From contig CAITNM010000041.1 in assembly GCA_903893805.1 (NCBI GenBank), forward strand, positions 1 through 64,000: a DNA stretch of 64,000 nt. Direction: 5' to 3'. The notes below the pieces were generated by a model that did no database searches, had not been told where the DNA came from, and was given only the letters and a program-made list of their open reading frames with translations. Shown here in pieces: positions 56,230 through 64,000 of the stretch. Source of the DNA: an uncultured Alphaproteobacteria bacterium (GTDB lineage Bacteria; Pseudomonadota; Alphaproteobacteria; Paracaedibacterales; CAITNM01). The position numbers were made by a program, and so were the translations under genes. Position 1 is the stretch's first letter. The number at the start of each line of letters is the position of its first letter.

Positions 56230-56997
56230 ATGAAAATATTATATATTCCATCTCTGATGGTGATCTCATCTTTCTCTAATGCCATATCAGGTGCAGCCGC
56301 AATTGGTGATCACTTAGATGATTTACATATAACTGACACAATTATGGGTAATCGTAGAACTAATGTGGGCTGTCATCAAACCTTATATCCTATGGTGAGC
56401 ACGCCTTTGGTTGTTAATTGTCATCCATATAACCCCACTGATGTTGCAGGCAGTCCTGCTCCTTCATATGCTTCTCATCCACTTGTTGTAAGATATAATC
56501 CAGATGTCGTTCGCGAGATTTTGCCAGAATTTATCAAGACACATCTTGATGCTGCAGGTCCTACTTGCCAGCTTTTTCTAAACGTTCAAGATAATCCTTG
56601 GAATGGAACGCAAATACAGCTGCGATCTCATGCTTTTTCAGATCTATTTCCAGCAATGGGTGGAAATTATCAAAGCGTTAATGTGCTTGTCTGTCGTGGT
56701 GACGGAACTCCTCTTCTCAGTGGCGTAAGTTCAGTGCATTTGCATGATGGGGTAGCATCTCCCAGTAACTTTGCAATTGCAGGACTAGATCACACGCTCA
56801 CTGAAGATTTTTTCAGTGTTGTAACTTATCTGGGAAGAACTGTTATTAATCGCCATATTCTACTAACTGTACCTGTTCGAGAACGTTTCCAAGATTTTTT
56901 ATGTGCACCAACAGCCTCTGACAGATCTCCAAGTTTTTTCTCGCCGCTTCTTGGTGCTGATTATTCTCATTTTTTAAATGAGAATGGAGTTATTTAG
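56230..56997 (+). CDS. exported protein of unknown function
   Basis: A 255-residue protein from the ATG at 56230 (an upstream TTG/ATG would add five residues). It has a signal peptide ending SGAAA and about five cysteines scattered in the mature part, which also contains HPLVVRYNPDVVREIL and a Gly/Ser-rich middle. I see no family motif. The gene is flanked by the secretin pseudogene and a repeat protein, all of them exported products. It may be a surface or secreted factor, but nothing proves it. Confidence 0.6.
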   Translation: MKILYIPSLMVISSFSNAISGAAAIGDHLDDLHITDTIMGNRRTNVGCHQTLYPMVSTPLVVNCHPYNPTDVAGSPAPSYASHPLVVRYNPDVVREILPEFIKTHLDAAGPTCQLFLNVQDNPWNGTQIQLRSHAFSDLFPAMGGNYQSVNVLVCRGDGTPLLSGVSSVHLHDGVASPSNFAIAGLDHTLTEDFFSVVTYLGRTVINRHILLTVPVRERFQDFLCAPTASDRSPSFFSPLLGADYSHFLNENGVI

Positions 56998-57102
56998 ACC
57001 GCCCTAAATATGATATTAATTACTGGGTCACACTTACGTCTGCTATGTGAATCTCCACTAATATTAACTATTTTTTAAATCTTATTTGTTAAAGTTAATA
57101 AA

Positions 57103-58107
57103 ATGACAATTCAAGCAGTGGAGTATTTCGTGTTTTCAAAAATTTTTCTTAGCCTAGTGCTTACTACAGCATCAGTATCTAGCATTTATTCGGCTGATCA
57201 TAGCGCTGTGGAGACGCTAGACTCTCAGTTGACCCCCGAAATAACCACGCAAATTGCAAAAGAAATGGCTGACAAACCTGATGGATTTAAAATACATGTG
57301 AACGGATGGTCTGTCCGAAAAGTAAAAGATCCTACGGTTCTTCAGGTTGATTTGATGAGCGAGATTCTTGCGAAAATTGATAAGAATCTTACAGATCTTA
57401 AATACCCAAAAAGCGGTGATTATACAATTCTTGTGCATCAGCCAGTTGAGGGTCATAACTATTATCGCGTTATAAATTTTAGCGTTAATATTGAGGCTGC
57501 TAAAGCTGAAGATATTATTACAAATGTAAATGCTCAGCTATTGGTTGAAGTCAACATGCAAGATATGGCGGCAGTAGCTGAAGATATTCATCAAGAACCT
57601 CGTGTACATGCAACAGCTGAGCACCTACATAATGTGGCTGCGGTTCCAGAGCGTGTGCATATGGAAGAAGAACGCGCGCATCAACCAGCAGTAGTGGCTG
57701 AAGATGTTCATCAAGAACTTCGTGTACATGCAACAGCTGAGCACCTACATAATGTGGCTGCGGTTCCAGAGCGTGTTCATGTGGAAGAAGAGCACATGCA
57801 CCAACCAGCAGTGGCAGCTGAGCATGTTCATCAAGAACCTCGTGTGCATGCAACAGCTGATCACCTACATAATGTAGCTGCCATTCCAGAACACGTACAT
57901 GAATCAGCACAACATGCACCTGATGTTGCGGGAGGACATGAGCAGAGTCATATGGTTTCTGGTTTAGCATCTCCAGCTCCAGCTTCATTGTCTGATCATC
58001 TGGGAAATCTATTTAGTGGTGCAGATCGCGTGCATTCTGAAGAGCACGTGCATTCGGAAAGAGTACATGCAGAGGAACACTTACATCAAGAACACGTGCA
58101 TCATTAG
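57103..58107 (+). CDS. exported His-rich repeat protein
   Basis: A 334-residue protein with a signal-like segment (FSKIFLSLVLTTASVSS) and a globular-looking N-terminal region, followed by about three 40-residue repeats (120-base period) with the pattern HVHQEPRVHATAEHLHNVAAVPERVH. The C-terminal tail is again dominated by His-Val/His-Ser-Glu (EEHVHSERVHAEEHLH). More than 30 His residues suggest metal binding or pH-sensitive surface behaviour. A bidirectional terminator follows the stop. Confidence 0.75.
   Translation: MTIQAVEYFVFSKIFLSLVLTTASVSSIYSADHSAVETLDSQLTPEITTQIAKEMADKPDGFKIHVNGWSVRKVKDPTVLQVDLMSEILAKIDKNLTDLKYPKSGDYTILVHQPVEGHNYYRVINFSVNIEAAKAEDIITNVNAQLLVEVNMQDMAAVAEDIHQEPRVHATAEHLHNVAAVPERVHMEEERAHQPAVVAEDVHQELRVHATAEHLHNVAAVPERVHVEEEHMHQPAVAAEHVHQEPRVHATADHLHNVAAIPEHVHESAQHAPDVAGGHEQSHMVSGLASPAPASLSDHLGNLFSGADRVHSEEHVHSERVHAEEHLHQEHVHH
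57571..57900 (+). repeat. 120-bp tandem repeats in the His-rich gene
   Basis: Three consecutive copies with an exact 120-base period start at 57571, 57691 and 57811 (the last is partial). They differ by scattered substitutions, so the array is older than the perfect repeats at 30825. Confidence 0.9.
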
Positions 58108-58120
58108 GTCAATCAAAGTA

Positions 58121-58144
58121 AGCCGCTTAAAGAAGCGGCTTTTC
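58121..58144. terminator. bidirectional terminator
   Basis: Arms 58121-58128 (AGCCGCTT) and 58133-58140 (AAGCGGCT) form a perfect 8-bp stem with an AAAG loop, followed by TTTCTTT on the + strand. It lies between the convergent ends of the His-rich gene and the ligase-like gene, and overlaps the end of the latter. Confidence 0.8.
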
Positions 58145-60139
58145 TTTAAGTTTGTTTTTAAGGGATTTTGGGATGTATACCCATTTTTCGATGCCTTGCT
58201 CCAAAGCCTGTATCATAAGAGTTTTTCCATGCTCAACATCTCTCTCATGAATGTGGTAAATTCCCTGAAGCCATAATGCAAAGGGGTTGTTTGCGTTTTT
58301 AACAAGCATAATGTCGATAAAACTTTTTGCTTTGTCTAATTGATGGTTTTCAATAAGCTCCTTAATATATGAAATTAACAAATCGCTGCGTTTTGGCGCT
58401 TTTTGCAAAACAGCACGTGCAACATTTTCCCGCATATTTTGCTTTTTACTGTCAGGTCCTTGAAAATATTGCATTCCGTGAAGCATCGCTACATCTAGCA
58501 CCAAGGGGCTAGTTTTTGGATCATAGACCTTAAACACCAAATTGAGCTCAGCAGTTATTGCGCGAGATGGTGTGCGGTTTATTTTTTTCAATGTATTTAG
58601 GGTAAAGTGCCCCAAATGAAATCCTTGGTAATTGTAAGCTTTTTTTATAGCTGCTTCATTTGGTAATTTTTTGCTGTTAGTAAATCTAAAAAACAGTGAA
58701 TTGGGGTTTGCAGGATATAGTGCTGCCGTTTGCCAATAAGTAATGGCTCCATGTGCACAAAGCACCGTTGAAATACCTAACCATAAATTGGGTAAGGGTG
58801 CTCTGTTAATGATAAGTGTATGTTTATTCAACGTTGAAAACCCCAATATAAAAAATGGCCATACACATACTAAAGTGAACCATGTGGAGGTTAAAGAGCC
58901 AAAAAGCACAGTGAAAATGAGCACGTTAAATGGAATTTTTTTAGAAGTTTGTTCGGCAAATGGCGTTAATATTAACATTACATAAAAGACTAGTCCTATT
59001 AATCCCGTACTAAATAACGACTCAACACCTAGGTGCATGCAATGGAAATCAAGCCGATTAATGCCATCCCAACTAGGTTTCCAAGAATGATCATTAAAAA
59101 AAGCTACCGGAAGTGCCGTGATTGTCTTTTGAAGATTTTCAAAGTAATATCCCCAACCACAGCCAAAAATTAGACTAAAGGGCTCATCTTTCCAAGCAAG
59201 AACATAACTTTGAATTGCGAATTTTCTAGATTCTAAAGTTGAAAACTGTGGTAAATTGCCCAAAAAATAGATGGCTATTACACTTGCCAAGGGAATGCTT
59301 GCACTTAAATATTTTTGCAAACAATATCCATGCTTAGTTTTTCTGGTCATCAACCAAAAACATATAACTGCAAAAATTGCGACCCACGCCGTTTTGTTAT
59401 GTGATAAGAACAAGAGTAGGCTGCTTAAAAAAAGCAACATTCCATATTTTATTTTACTGGTGGTAAATGTGCTGATTACATATATTCCCAAAGCGATTGG
59501 GGCCAAGAATGCCTCAAAAACATAAGGTAACCAATCAGGATTAATGCTTAACCCATATCTTGGGTGATGTAGAAAAACCAAAAGACCCGCAACAGTCCCA
59601 GCAAATATCGCAGACCAATGGATTAAGTTTTTTTTTAAAATATTATCAAGTCCAAAAGAATGAAGAGATAACCCGAAAAATAAGATGGTTCCTTCTCCCA
59701 GCAGTGGTACACCTAAATGATGCAGAATAGGATTTTTTGCCCACAACGTGCCAACCAAAGAAAAAATAGCAAAGCCTGCAAAAATCAATGTGTGCTTTGA
59801 ACAAAACAAATTTCTTTTGGCGCTCCATAAAATGCACAAGCATAAACCAATTATTGCAAACATCATGTGTGCCGCAACCAAAACGCATTCCGAATCAACC
59901 CATATGCCAATCCTGAATGGAGGAAGTGCTGCTACAAAAAGCCAAAAGCTAATAGCTATTGCAACAGATAAAGTGTTTTCAAAGATGTTTATTAGTTTTG
60001 CATTTTTTATGATGACATCCAATTTTTTAAAATCTTTTGTGGTTTCTAATTTTTGCCTATTTTTGGTGTTGAGGTAAGTTTTTAACCACAAAATAATAAA
60101 AATTATTTTATAACAAGCGCAACCGTGCTTAAAAGACAA
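58127..60139 (-). CDS. O-antigen ligase/polymerase-like membrane protein with soluble tail (paralogue)
   Basis: A 670-residue protein with about ten or eleven membrane helices, the motif FGCGWGYYFENL and the His-containing loop RLDFHCMHLGVESLFSTGLIG, then a helical C-terminal region ending in KWVYIPKSLKNKLKEK. It is a paralogue of the protein at 11028-12935, where the same order of features occurs. The first 40 residues before the first helix do not resemble the paralogue, so the true start may be later. No glycan genes are adjacent. Confidence 0.65.
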   Translation of the reverse strand: MSFKHGCACYKIIFIILWLKTYLNTKNRQKLETTKDFKKLDVIIKNAKLINIFENTLSVAIAISFWLFVAALPPFRIGIWVDSECVLVAAHMMFAIIGLCLCILWSAKRNLFCSKHTLIFAGFAIFSLVGTLWAKNPILHHLGVPLLGEGTILFFGLSLHSFGLDNILKKNLIHWSAIFAGTVAGLLVFLHHPRYGLSINPDWLPYVFEAFLAPIALGIYVISTFTTSKIKYGMLLFLSSLLLFLSHNKTAWVAIFAVICFWLMTRKTKHGYCLQKYLSASIPLASVIAIYFLGNLPQFSTLESRKFAIQSYVLAWKDEPFSLIFGCGWGYYFENLQKTITALPVAFFNDHSWKPSWDGINRLDFHCMHLGVESLFSTGLIGLVFYVMLILTPFAEQTSKKIPFNVLIFTVLFGSLTSTWFTLVCVWPFFILGFSTLNKHTLIINRAPLPNLWLGISTVLCAHGAITYWQTAALYPANPNSLFFRFTNSKKLPNEAAIKKAYNYQGFHLGHFTLNTLKKINRTPSRAITAELNLVFKVYDPKTSPLVLDVAMLHGMQYFQGPDSKKQNMRENVARAVLQKAPKRSDLLISYIKELIENHQLDKAKSFIDIMLVKNANNPFALWLQGIYHIHERDVEHGKTLMIQALEQGIEKWVYIPKSLKNKLKEKPLL

Positions 60140-60236
60140 CGGTTAGTTAAAATAGTTGCACATACATAAAATGGATAGCATGAAAAGCACAAAATATTTG
60201 ATAGACTGACCTCGTTAAGTTATAGATTTTTATCCT

Positions 60237-61187
60237 GTGGGCAGATTTTGCGCGCTCTTTTTGTTTTCGGCTGTCCATCTTTTTGGCAATGTAAATCAAC
60301 CTTCTTTAGATCAAGTACAAGTTATTCAATCAACTGATCAAGTAAGCAACCAAGAAAAAGATAGTTCTGAGGTGATGGGTGTTGAGCAACAAAAAGTCCC
60401 GGCCACAGAAGAAGCGCCCCTGAAGACTGCGCCGATTAAACCTGATGAGCCGCAATCATTTAAACTTATGCCTCATAAAGCGATTTATGAAATACAGCTT
60501 CATCCACGTAAAAAACCAAACGATCCAACGGTTAGGAATGTTACAGGGAGGGGTTCTATTGAGCTCGTTAAAACAAAAGAAGGCTGGGTGTACAACCAAA
60601 ATTTAGAAGTGCAAATTCATTACTATGATGGCACAACAACAGCCATTGAAAGAAATATTGCCTCGTGGGAATCCCCCACTGAAGTATCTTTTCATATTGA
60701 AAATTTTCGTGATGGTGCTTCAGAATCTCTTTTACAAGGCGGGGCTGAATTGACGGATGAAGGAGGCTGGCGCGTTTATTTCCAAAAACCCGAAATGGAT
60801 GGTTTTATAACAGATCAGCATCTTGTATTTCCGATTGGTCATCTAGAAAAAATACTGGAAATCATCGAAAAAGGAAAAAATATTTTATCTGATCAAATTG
60901 TTTTTGATGCCACTTATGAAGTGCACGAGCCTGTGCGAATTAATACTATTATTACGCCTCTAAAAGATAAAAAAGTGTCTTTGAAAGATAAGTCACTCTT
61001 ACCTTCAAGCAAAATATGGCGTCTTCAAGAAGCTTTGTACGATCTTCAGTCTTCTAACCCTGTTCCTGACTACGAAGAGAGCAATATAGATCTGTTTTCT
61101 ACGGGAGTAATAAGCGCCATGGAGACAACCTGGGGTGAAGGCATCACCGTTGTTTTAAAGCTTAAAGAGCTAACCGTTTACCAATAA
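60237..61187 (+). CDS. eipB: EipB/DUF1849 cell-envelope protein
   Basis: A 316-residue protein whose body matches the DUF1849 family, of which Brucella EipB is a periplasmic, disulfide-linked beta-spiral needed for envelope integrity. Typical stretches are MPHKAIYEIQLH, VTGRGSIELVKTKEGWVYNQ and IENFRDGASESLLQGGAEL. A Ser/Glu/Pro-rich linker separates the signal peptide from the domain. The start is a GTG with no clear ribosome-binding site, so the N-terminus is tentative. Confidence 0.82.
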   Translation: MGRFCALFLFSAVHLFGNVNQPSLDQVQVIQSTDQVSNQEKDSSEVMGVEQQKVPATEEAPLKTAPIKPDEPQSFKLMPHKAIYEIQLHPRKKPNDPTVRNVTGRGSIELVKTKEGWVYNQNLEVQIHYYDGTTTAIERNIASWESPTEVSFHIENFRDGASESLLQGGAELTDEGGWRVYFQKPEMDGFITDQHLVFPIGHLEKILEIIEKGKNILSDQIVFDATYEVHEPVRINTIITPLKDKKVSLKDKSLLPSSKIWRLQEALYDLQSSNPVPDYEESNIDLFSTGVISAMETTWGEGITVVLKLKELTVYQ

Positions 61188-61196
61188 CCATCAGAG

Positions 61197-61568
61197 ATGA
61201 ATATGATGCCTTCAAAACTAAAAATTGGTGATGAAAAAGGATCTGTATTATTTCTAGAGGAAGTCGCAAGTTTTTCTGGCGATACAGGTGTTTTTGAATT
61301 TGATCACAATCTTCAATCGCTAATTCATGCTCATGATTTTAATGGTGTTCAGGCTATTGTATTTGGTAGGTTTGAAACAAGTTTTAAAATGACCTTGGAA
61401 AAACTTCACAACATTATTTCAGCAAAACCAAAACTTAAAAATATTCCCATCATTTGTGAAGCAGATTTTGGTCACTCAACGCCCATTATAACGTTTCCTA
61501 TTGGTGGGTGGTGTAAGCTAAGCGCAAACTCTGGTGGTGTTGAGCTGAGCATTTCAGGCAGTAAGTGA
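61197..61568 (+). pseudogene. C-terminal fragment of an S66 (LD-carboxypeptidase/MccF-like) peptidase
   Basis: The 123 residues match only the last third of S66 serine peptidases: VLFLEE, FNGVQAIVFGRF, the late catalytic His in ADFGHSTP and PIGGWCKL. The N-terminal half with the nucleophile Ser is missing, and no sequence for it exists in the nine bases after eipB. The fragment is open and starts with ATG, so it may be translated, but it cannot be an active peptidase as such. Confidence 0.7.
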
Positions 61569-61671
61569 ATTTTCCTAGAAGAAAATTTTTCACGGCAAAT
61601 TTAGCCCTTAAGCGCTAGTTTCTCAAAAATATTTCTTGACCACTCGTAATTCTTTTAATAGTGTTCTTTCT

Positions 61672-62298
61672 ATGAACGCTGGATTTAAAAATTCGTTGAG
61701 CACTTTTCAAAAAACTAAAGATCACGCTGATCACAGGGTTCTTTTAAACCTTCTTAGTGCGCTTGGTGATAATCCTCAGGTTTCTCAGCGAAGGCTTGCT
61801 GGCGATTTGGGTGTGGCTTTGGGCCTCATCAACACTTACCTGAAGCGTTGTGTCTTGAAGGGGTGGATTCGTGCGAGAGAAGTTTCTCCCCAGAGAATTT
61901 CATATTTTTTAACACCAGAAGGCTTTAGCGAAAAAAGCCGAATGGTTGCTGATTATTTGAGTAGGTCATTACATTTTTTCAGAGATGCAAAACACCAATG
62001 TGACACAGCCTTTTCTGTTTGTTTAAAAAATGAGTGGAAAAATATAGCGCTTGTGGGAGCTGGTGATTTAAGAGACATAGCTGTTTTGGTTGCTGATGGT
62101 GCTGGTGTGTGTATTACATTGGTAGATATTGAAAATGATATTAATTTCGGCAGCTTCGATGCTATTTTGATAACAGATGTGACTAATCCCCAAGCCATTT
62201 ACGATTCTTTGAAAGGCATAATGCCGAAAGAACGATTGATACTGATGGAATTACTTCATGTGTCTGATCATGAGTTTGAAATGGAGCAGAGCGCATGA
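61672..62298 (+). CDS. MarR-type EPS-associated transcriptional regulator with C-terminal extension
   Basis: A 208-residue protein. The winged-helix domain (about 15-100 from this start) matches the EPS-associated MarR type: VSQRRLAGDLGVALGLINTYLKRCVLKGWI and the wing SYFLTPEG. The C-terminal half is a Rossmann-like strand/helix pattern (IALVGAGDLRDIAVLVADG) not found in the short family members. The ATG at 61672 is preferred over the TTG at 61636. It overlaps the next gene by four bases, suggesting joint control of the polysaccharide locus. Confidence 0.75.
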   Translation: MNAGFKNSLSTFQKTKDHADHRVLLNLLSALGDNPQVSQRRLAGDLGVALGLINTYLKRCVLKGWIRAREVSPQRISYFLTPEGFSEKSRMVADYLSRSLHFFRDAKHQCDTAFSVCLKNEWKNIALVGAGDLRDIAVLVADGAGVCITLVDIENDINFGSFDAILITDVTNPQAIYDSLKGIMPKERLILMELLHVSDHEFEMEQSA

Positions 62299-62789
62299 GG
62301 TGGTTTGTAGTTTACACTCAACCGCTTAAAGAAATGGTTGCAAAGCAGCATCTTGAAGAGCAAGGATATGATGTTTACTTGCCAATTTTTAAAAAAACAC
62401 GTCGTCATGCAAGGCGTGTAGATGAAGTATTGCAACCTTTATTTCCAAGATACTTATTTGTAGAGTTGGACTTGAAGGTTGATGCATGGAGAGCTGTAAA
62501 TGGCACTCGTGGAGTTGCGTATTTATTGTTGAATGATGGGCATCCATTGGGTATATCTACATCTATTATTGAAGAGTTAAAAATCCTAGAAAATGATGGT
62601 GTTGTTCCTATTGAGTGCGTGAGTACCTTCACAAAAGGGGAAAGCTTACGTGTTGTTGATGGTGCTTTCAAGGATCAAGTTGCGGTATTTCAGATGATGG
62701 ACGATAAACAGCGCGTGCAGCTGTTATTAAATTTTTTAGGCAGAGATACAAGAATAACTGTGCCTGTTTATGCAGTTGAATCAGCGTAG
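62295..62789 (+). CDS. RfaH/NusG-like transcription antiterminator
   Basis: A 164-residue paralogue of NusG with the NGN domain (RWFVVYTQPLKEMVAKQHL, FPRYLFVELDL, NGTRGVAYLLL) and a C-terminal KOW-like segment (GESLRVVDGAFKDQVAVFQMM). Such specialised NusG proteins (RfaH, UpxY) promote read-through of long surface-glycan operons. It lies directly in front of an ABC flippase gene, as expected for that role. The core NusG gene should be elsewhere. Confidence 0.85.
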   Translation: MRWFVVYTQPLKEMVAKQHLEEQGYDVYLPIFKKTRRHARRVDEVLQPLFPRYLFVELDLKVDAWRAVNGTRGVAYLLLNDGHPLGISTSIIEELKILENDGVVPIECVSTFTKGESLRVVDGAFKDQVAVFQMMDDKQRVQLLLNFLGRDTRITVPVYAVESA

Positions 62790-62867
62790 AATCAGTTGAA
62801 TAGATCCTGATGTAATTTAGGATTGAAGAGTTAACTTTATTAGGTCTTGAGTGATTTTCACCCAGAC

Positions 62868-62879
62868 TGCGGCAGCTAT
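62868..62879 (+). promoter_or_regulatory. ops-like word ahead of the flippase gene
   Basis: TGCGGCAGCTAT shares GCGG-x-AGC with the RfaH ops element (GGCGGTAGCGTG). It lies about 20 bases before the ABC gene and just after the antiterminator gene. The match is partial, so this is weak. Confidence 0.25.
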
Positions 62880-62899
62880 AGAAAGAACATATTAAATTA

Positions 62900-64000
62900 A
62901 TGTCATCGCCTTCTATTTTATCGGCAATTCAAAAGCTTAGGTTTATTCTGACAAAAGAAGAAAAGCTAAAGTGGGTTGGGATTGTTGCATTTGCATTAAG
63001 CACGTCTTTGTTAGAGGTTGTTACAGCATCAGTTATTGTGGTTTTTGCGCAAGTGCTTAACCAGCCTGATATTGGTCAAAAATACTTGTGCATGCTTGGT
63101 TTTTCAGATGCATTAACTCCCGGTCGAATTGTTCTGTATATTGCCGTTATTGTTGGGGTGATTTATCTGATAAAAAATCTGATTGCAGCTGCAGAAGTAT
63201 TTTATCAAAACTTTACAATTCAGAAGATGAACTATCATTTTAAAAAGAAATTGCTTCACCGATATGCCGAAGCCGACTATGGGTTTTATCTGACGCGAAA
63301 CTCTTCTTTGGGTGTAACTGTAGTAGGTGGTGATGCTGAGTTAATGTTTTCAAGTGGCATGCTTTCAATTGCCAGTATTCTGTCAGAGGGCGTTATTTTT
63401 ATTTGCCTCATTGGTATGGTTGTTTTTATGCACCCATCGTTAGCTATTATGATTTTTGGAATTAGTGCGTGTCTGGGGCTTTTTGTTGTGAAAATTATGC
63501 TGCCTCAATTTTATCGCTGGGGACAGAGAATGCAAGAAGCTGCTCTTAACAGCAGTCAGAATTTGTTACAATTTTTTCATGGATTTAAAGAAATTGTTCT
63601 TCTTGGGAAGCGAGAAGCATTTGTGAATGCCTTCCAGTATCATTCTCGTAAAAAGTCTCGTATACAAGCGATTCAAACGGCTACTAATGCTCTTCCGAGA
63701 ATGGTAATAGAGGTCTTATTTGTTGGGTTATTTGTGACAACAATCGCCTTTTTGTGTCTAGAACACGAAAGTCCTGTGCAGATGATTGGTGTGCTAGGTG
63801 GCTATCTTTACTTGGGATTTCGAGTGATGCCCGGATTGAACAGAGTTATTAATCAATTGAATGTTTTTAAGGCAGCAATTCCTTCGATTGATAGAGTTTA
63901 CACAGAGTACAACACGGTAGCCGCAAAAGAAAATTATGTAGATATTCCTGATTTTGTATTTGATCGGTGCATTGAAATAAAGGGAATTTTTTTTCGCTAT
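62900..64000 (+). CDS. ABC-type lipid-linked glycan flippase (PglK-like), partial
   Basis: An open frame from the ATG at 62900 to the window end, encoding about 367 residues. Six hydrophobic helices form an ABC exporter membrane domain (for example LLEVVTASVIVVFAQVL and GGYLYLGFRVMPGLNR), and the frame ends at the first strand of the nucleotide-binding domain (CIEIKGIFFRY). PglK/WlaB-type flippases move lipid-linked oligosaccharides. The ATPase motifs lie beyond the window, so the family call rests on the membrane part and context. Confidence 0.8.
   Translation, partial: MSSPSILSAIQKLRFILTKEEKLKWVGIVAFALSTSLLEVVTASVIVVFAQVLNQPDIGQKYLCMLGFSDALTPGRIVLYIAVIVGVIYLIKNLIAAAEVFYQNFTIQKMNYHFKKKLLHRYAEADYGFYLTRNSSLGVTVVGGDAELMFSSGMLSIASILSEGVIFICLIGMVVFMHPSLAIMIFGISACLGLFVVKIMLPQFYRWGQRMQEAALNSSQNLLQFFHGFKEIVLLGKREAFVNAFQYHSRKKSRIQAIQTATNALPRMVIEVLFVGLFVTTIAFLCLEHESPVQMIGVLGGYLYLGFRVMPGLNRVINQLNVFKAAIPSIDRVYTEYNTVAAKENYVDIPDFVFDRCIEIKGIFFRY

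Noticed and set aside
57571-57900. CRISPR array
   Set aside because: The repeated units are 120 bases, coding and contiguous, with no spacers or cas genes.
57551-57988. 145-residue - strand ORF inside the His-rich gene
   Set aside because: The repeats create an open antisense frame; no signal or ribosome-binding site supports it.

Overview
The window looks like chromosome of an AT-rich, host-associated alphaproteobacterium (my best guess is a Holosporales/Paracaedibacter-type endosymbiont; this is inference). Pointers are a hemE-adjacent cluster of DnaA boxes, as in Caulobacter and Rickettsia; a zinc-ribbon protein/Mic60/HemY operon; an Rsm22-type methyltransferase; an EipB (DUF1849) envelope protein; an RpoH-type sigma factor; and compact gene packing with several genes broken by small lesions. 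TGG is read as Trp and TGA is used as a stop in many intact genes, so the standard code applies.

Layout. 1-2,570: a possible structured RNA, a small unknown ORF and the haem genes hemH/hemE. 2,570-2,880: a strong candidate replication origin. 2,857-9,662: lnt, an MlaC-like lipid carrier, small unknown genes and the zinc-ribbon/Mic60/HemY operon. 9,669-15,520: an outer-membrane barrel protein with a lipoprotein hydrolase behind it, an O-antigen-ligase-like protein and a three-gene ABC importer. 15,537-17,592: a tandem duplication of secreted spermidine-synthase-like proteins. 17,594-21,160: a frameshifted comM, a nitronate-monooxygenase-like flavoprotein and rnhA. 21,163-28,764: flagellar genes fliW-flgL-flgK-flgN?-flgJ-flgI, then a TolC-type protein and a rhodanese. 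28,767-33,350: a broken pcm, tRNA-Cys, rpoH, a repeat-rich secreted protein, rph, hfq and tRNA-Leu. 33,412-39,027: peroxiredoxin, a cation/proton antiporter, rnhB, rlmB, lpdA and an Rsm22-type methyltransferase. 39,075-41,535: a His-rich secreted protein, a frameshifted secreted NUDIX hydrolase, an flhB-tail remnant and a secreted trypsin-like protease. 41,642-43,761: flhB-fliR-fliQ. 43,882-46,303: rplU-rpmA-obgE and a membrane-anchored HAD protein. 46,414-52,338: a methyltransferase and the rod-shape operon mreB-mreC-mreD-mrdA-rodA. 52,412-56,037: brnQ with a valine-rich leader peptide, gph and a decayed secretin gene. 56,230-64,000: secreted unknowns, a second ligase-like protein, eipB, a peptidase fragment, and the start of a surface-polysaccharide locus (EPS-type regulator, RfaH-like antiterminator, ABC flippase).

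The most interesting points are: (1) a 19-codon leader with five consecutive Val codons upstream of brnQ, a likely branched-chain amino-acid attenuator; (2) the oriC; (3) poly-T tracts inside signal-peptide codons that put flgI and a NUDIX gene one base out of frame; (4) intrinsic terminators that run into the first codons of the next gene; (5) a repeated Ala-rich insert in FlgI; (6) tandem exported spermidine-synthase-like proteins; and (7) three separate exported proteins built from His-containing repeats. The number of small lesions (comM, pcm, secretin, flgI, NUDIX, S66 fragment, flhB tail) fits ongoing genome reduction, although homopolymer sequencing error cannot be excluded for two of them.
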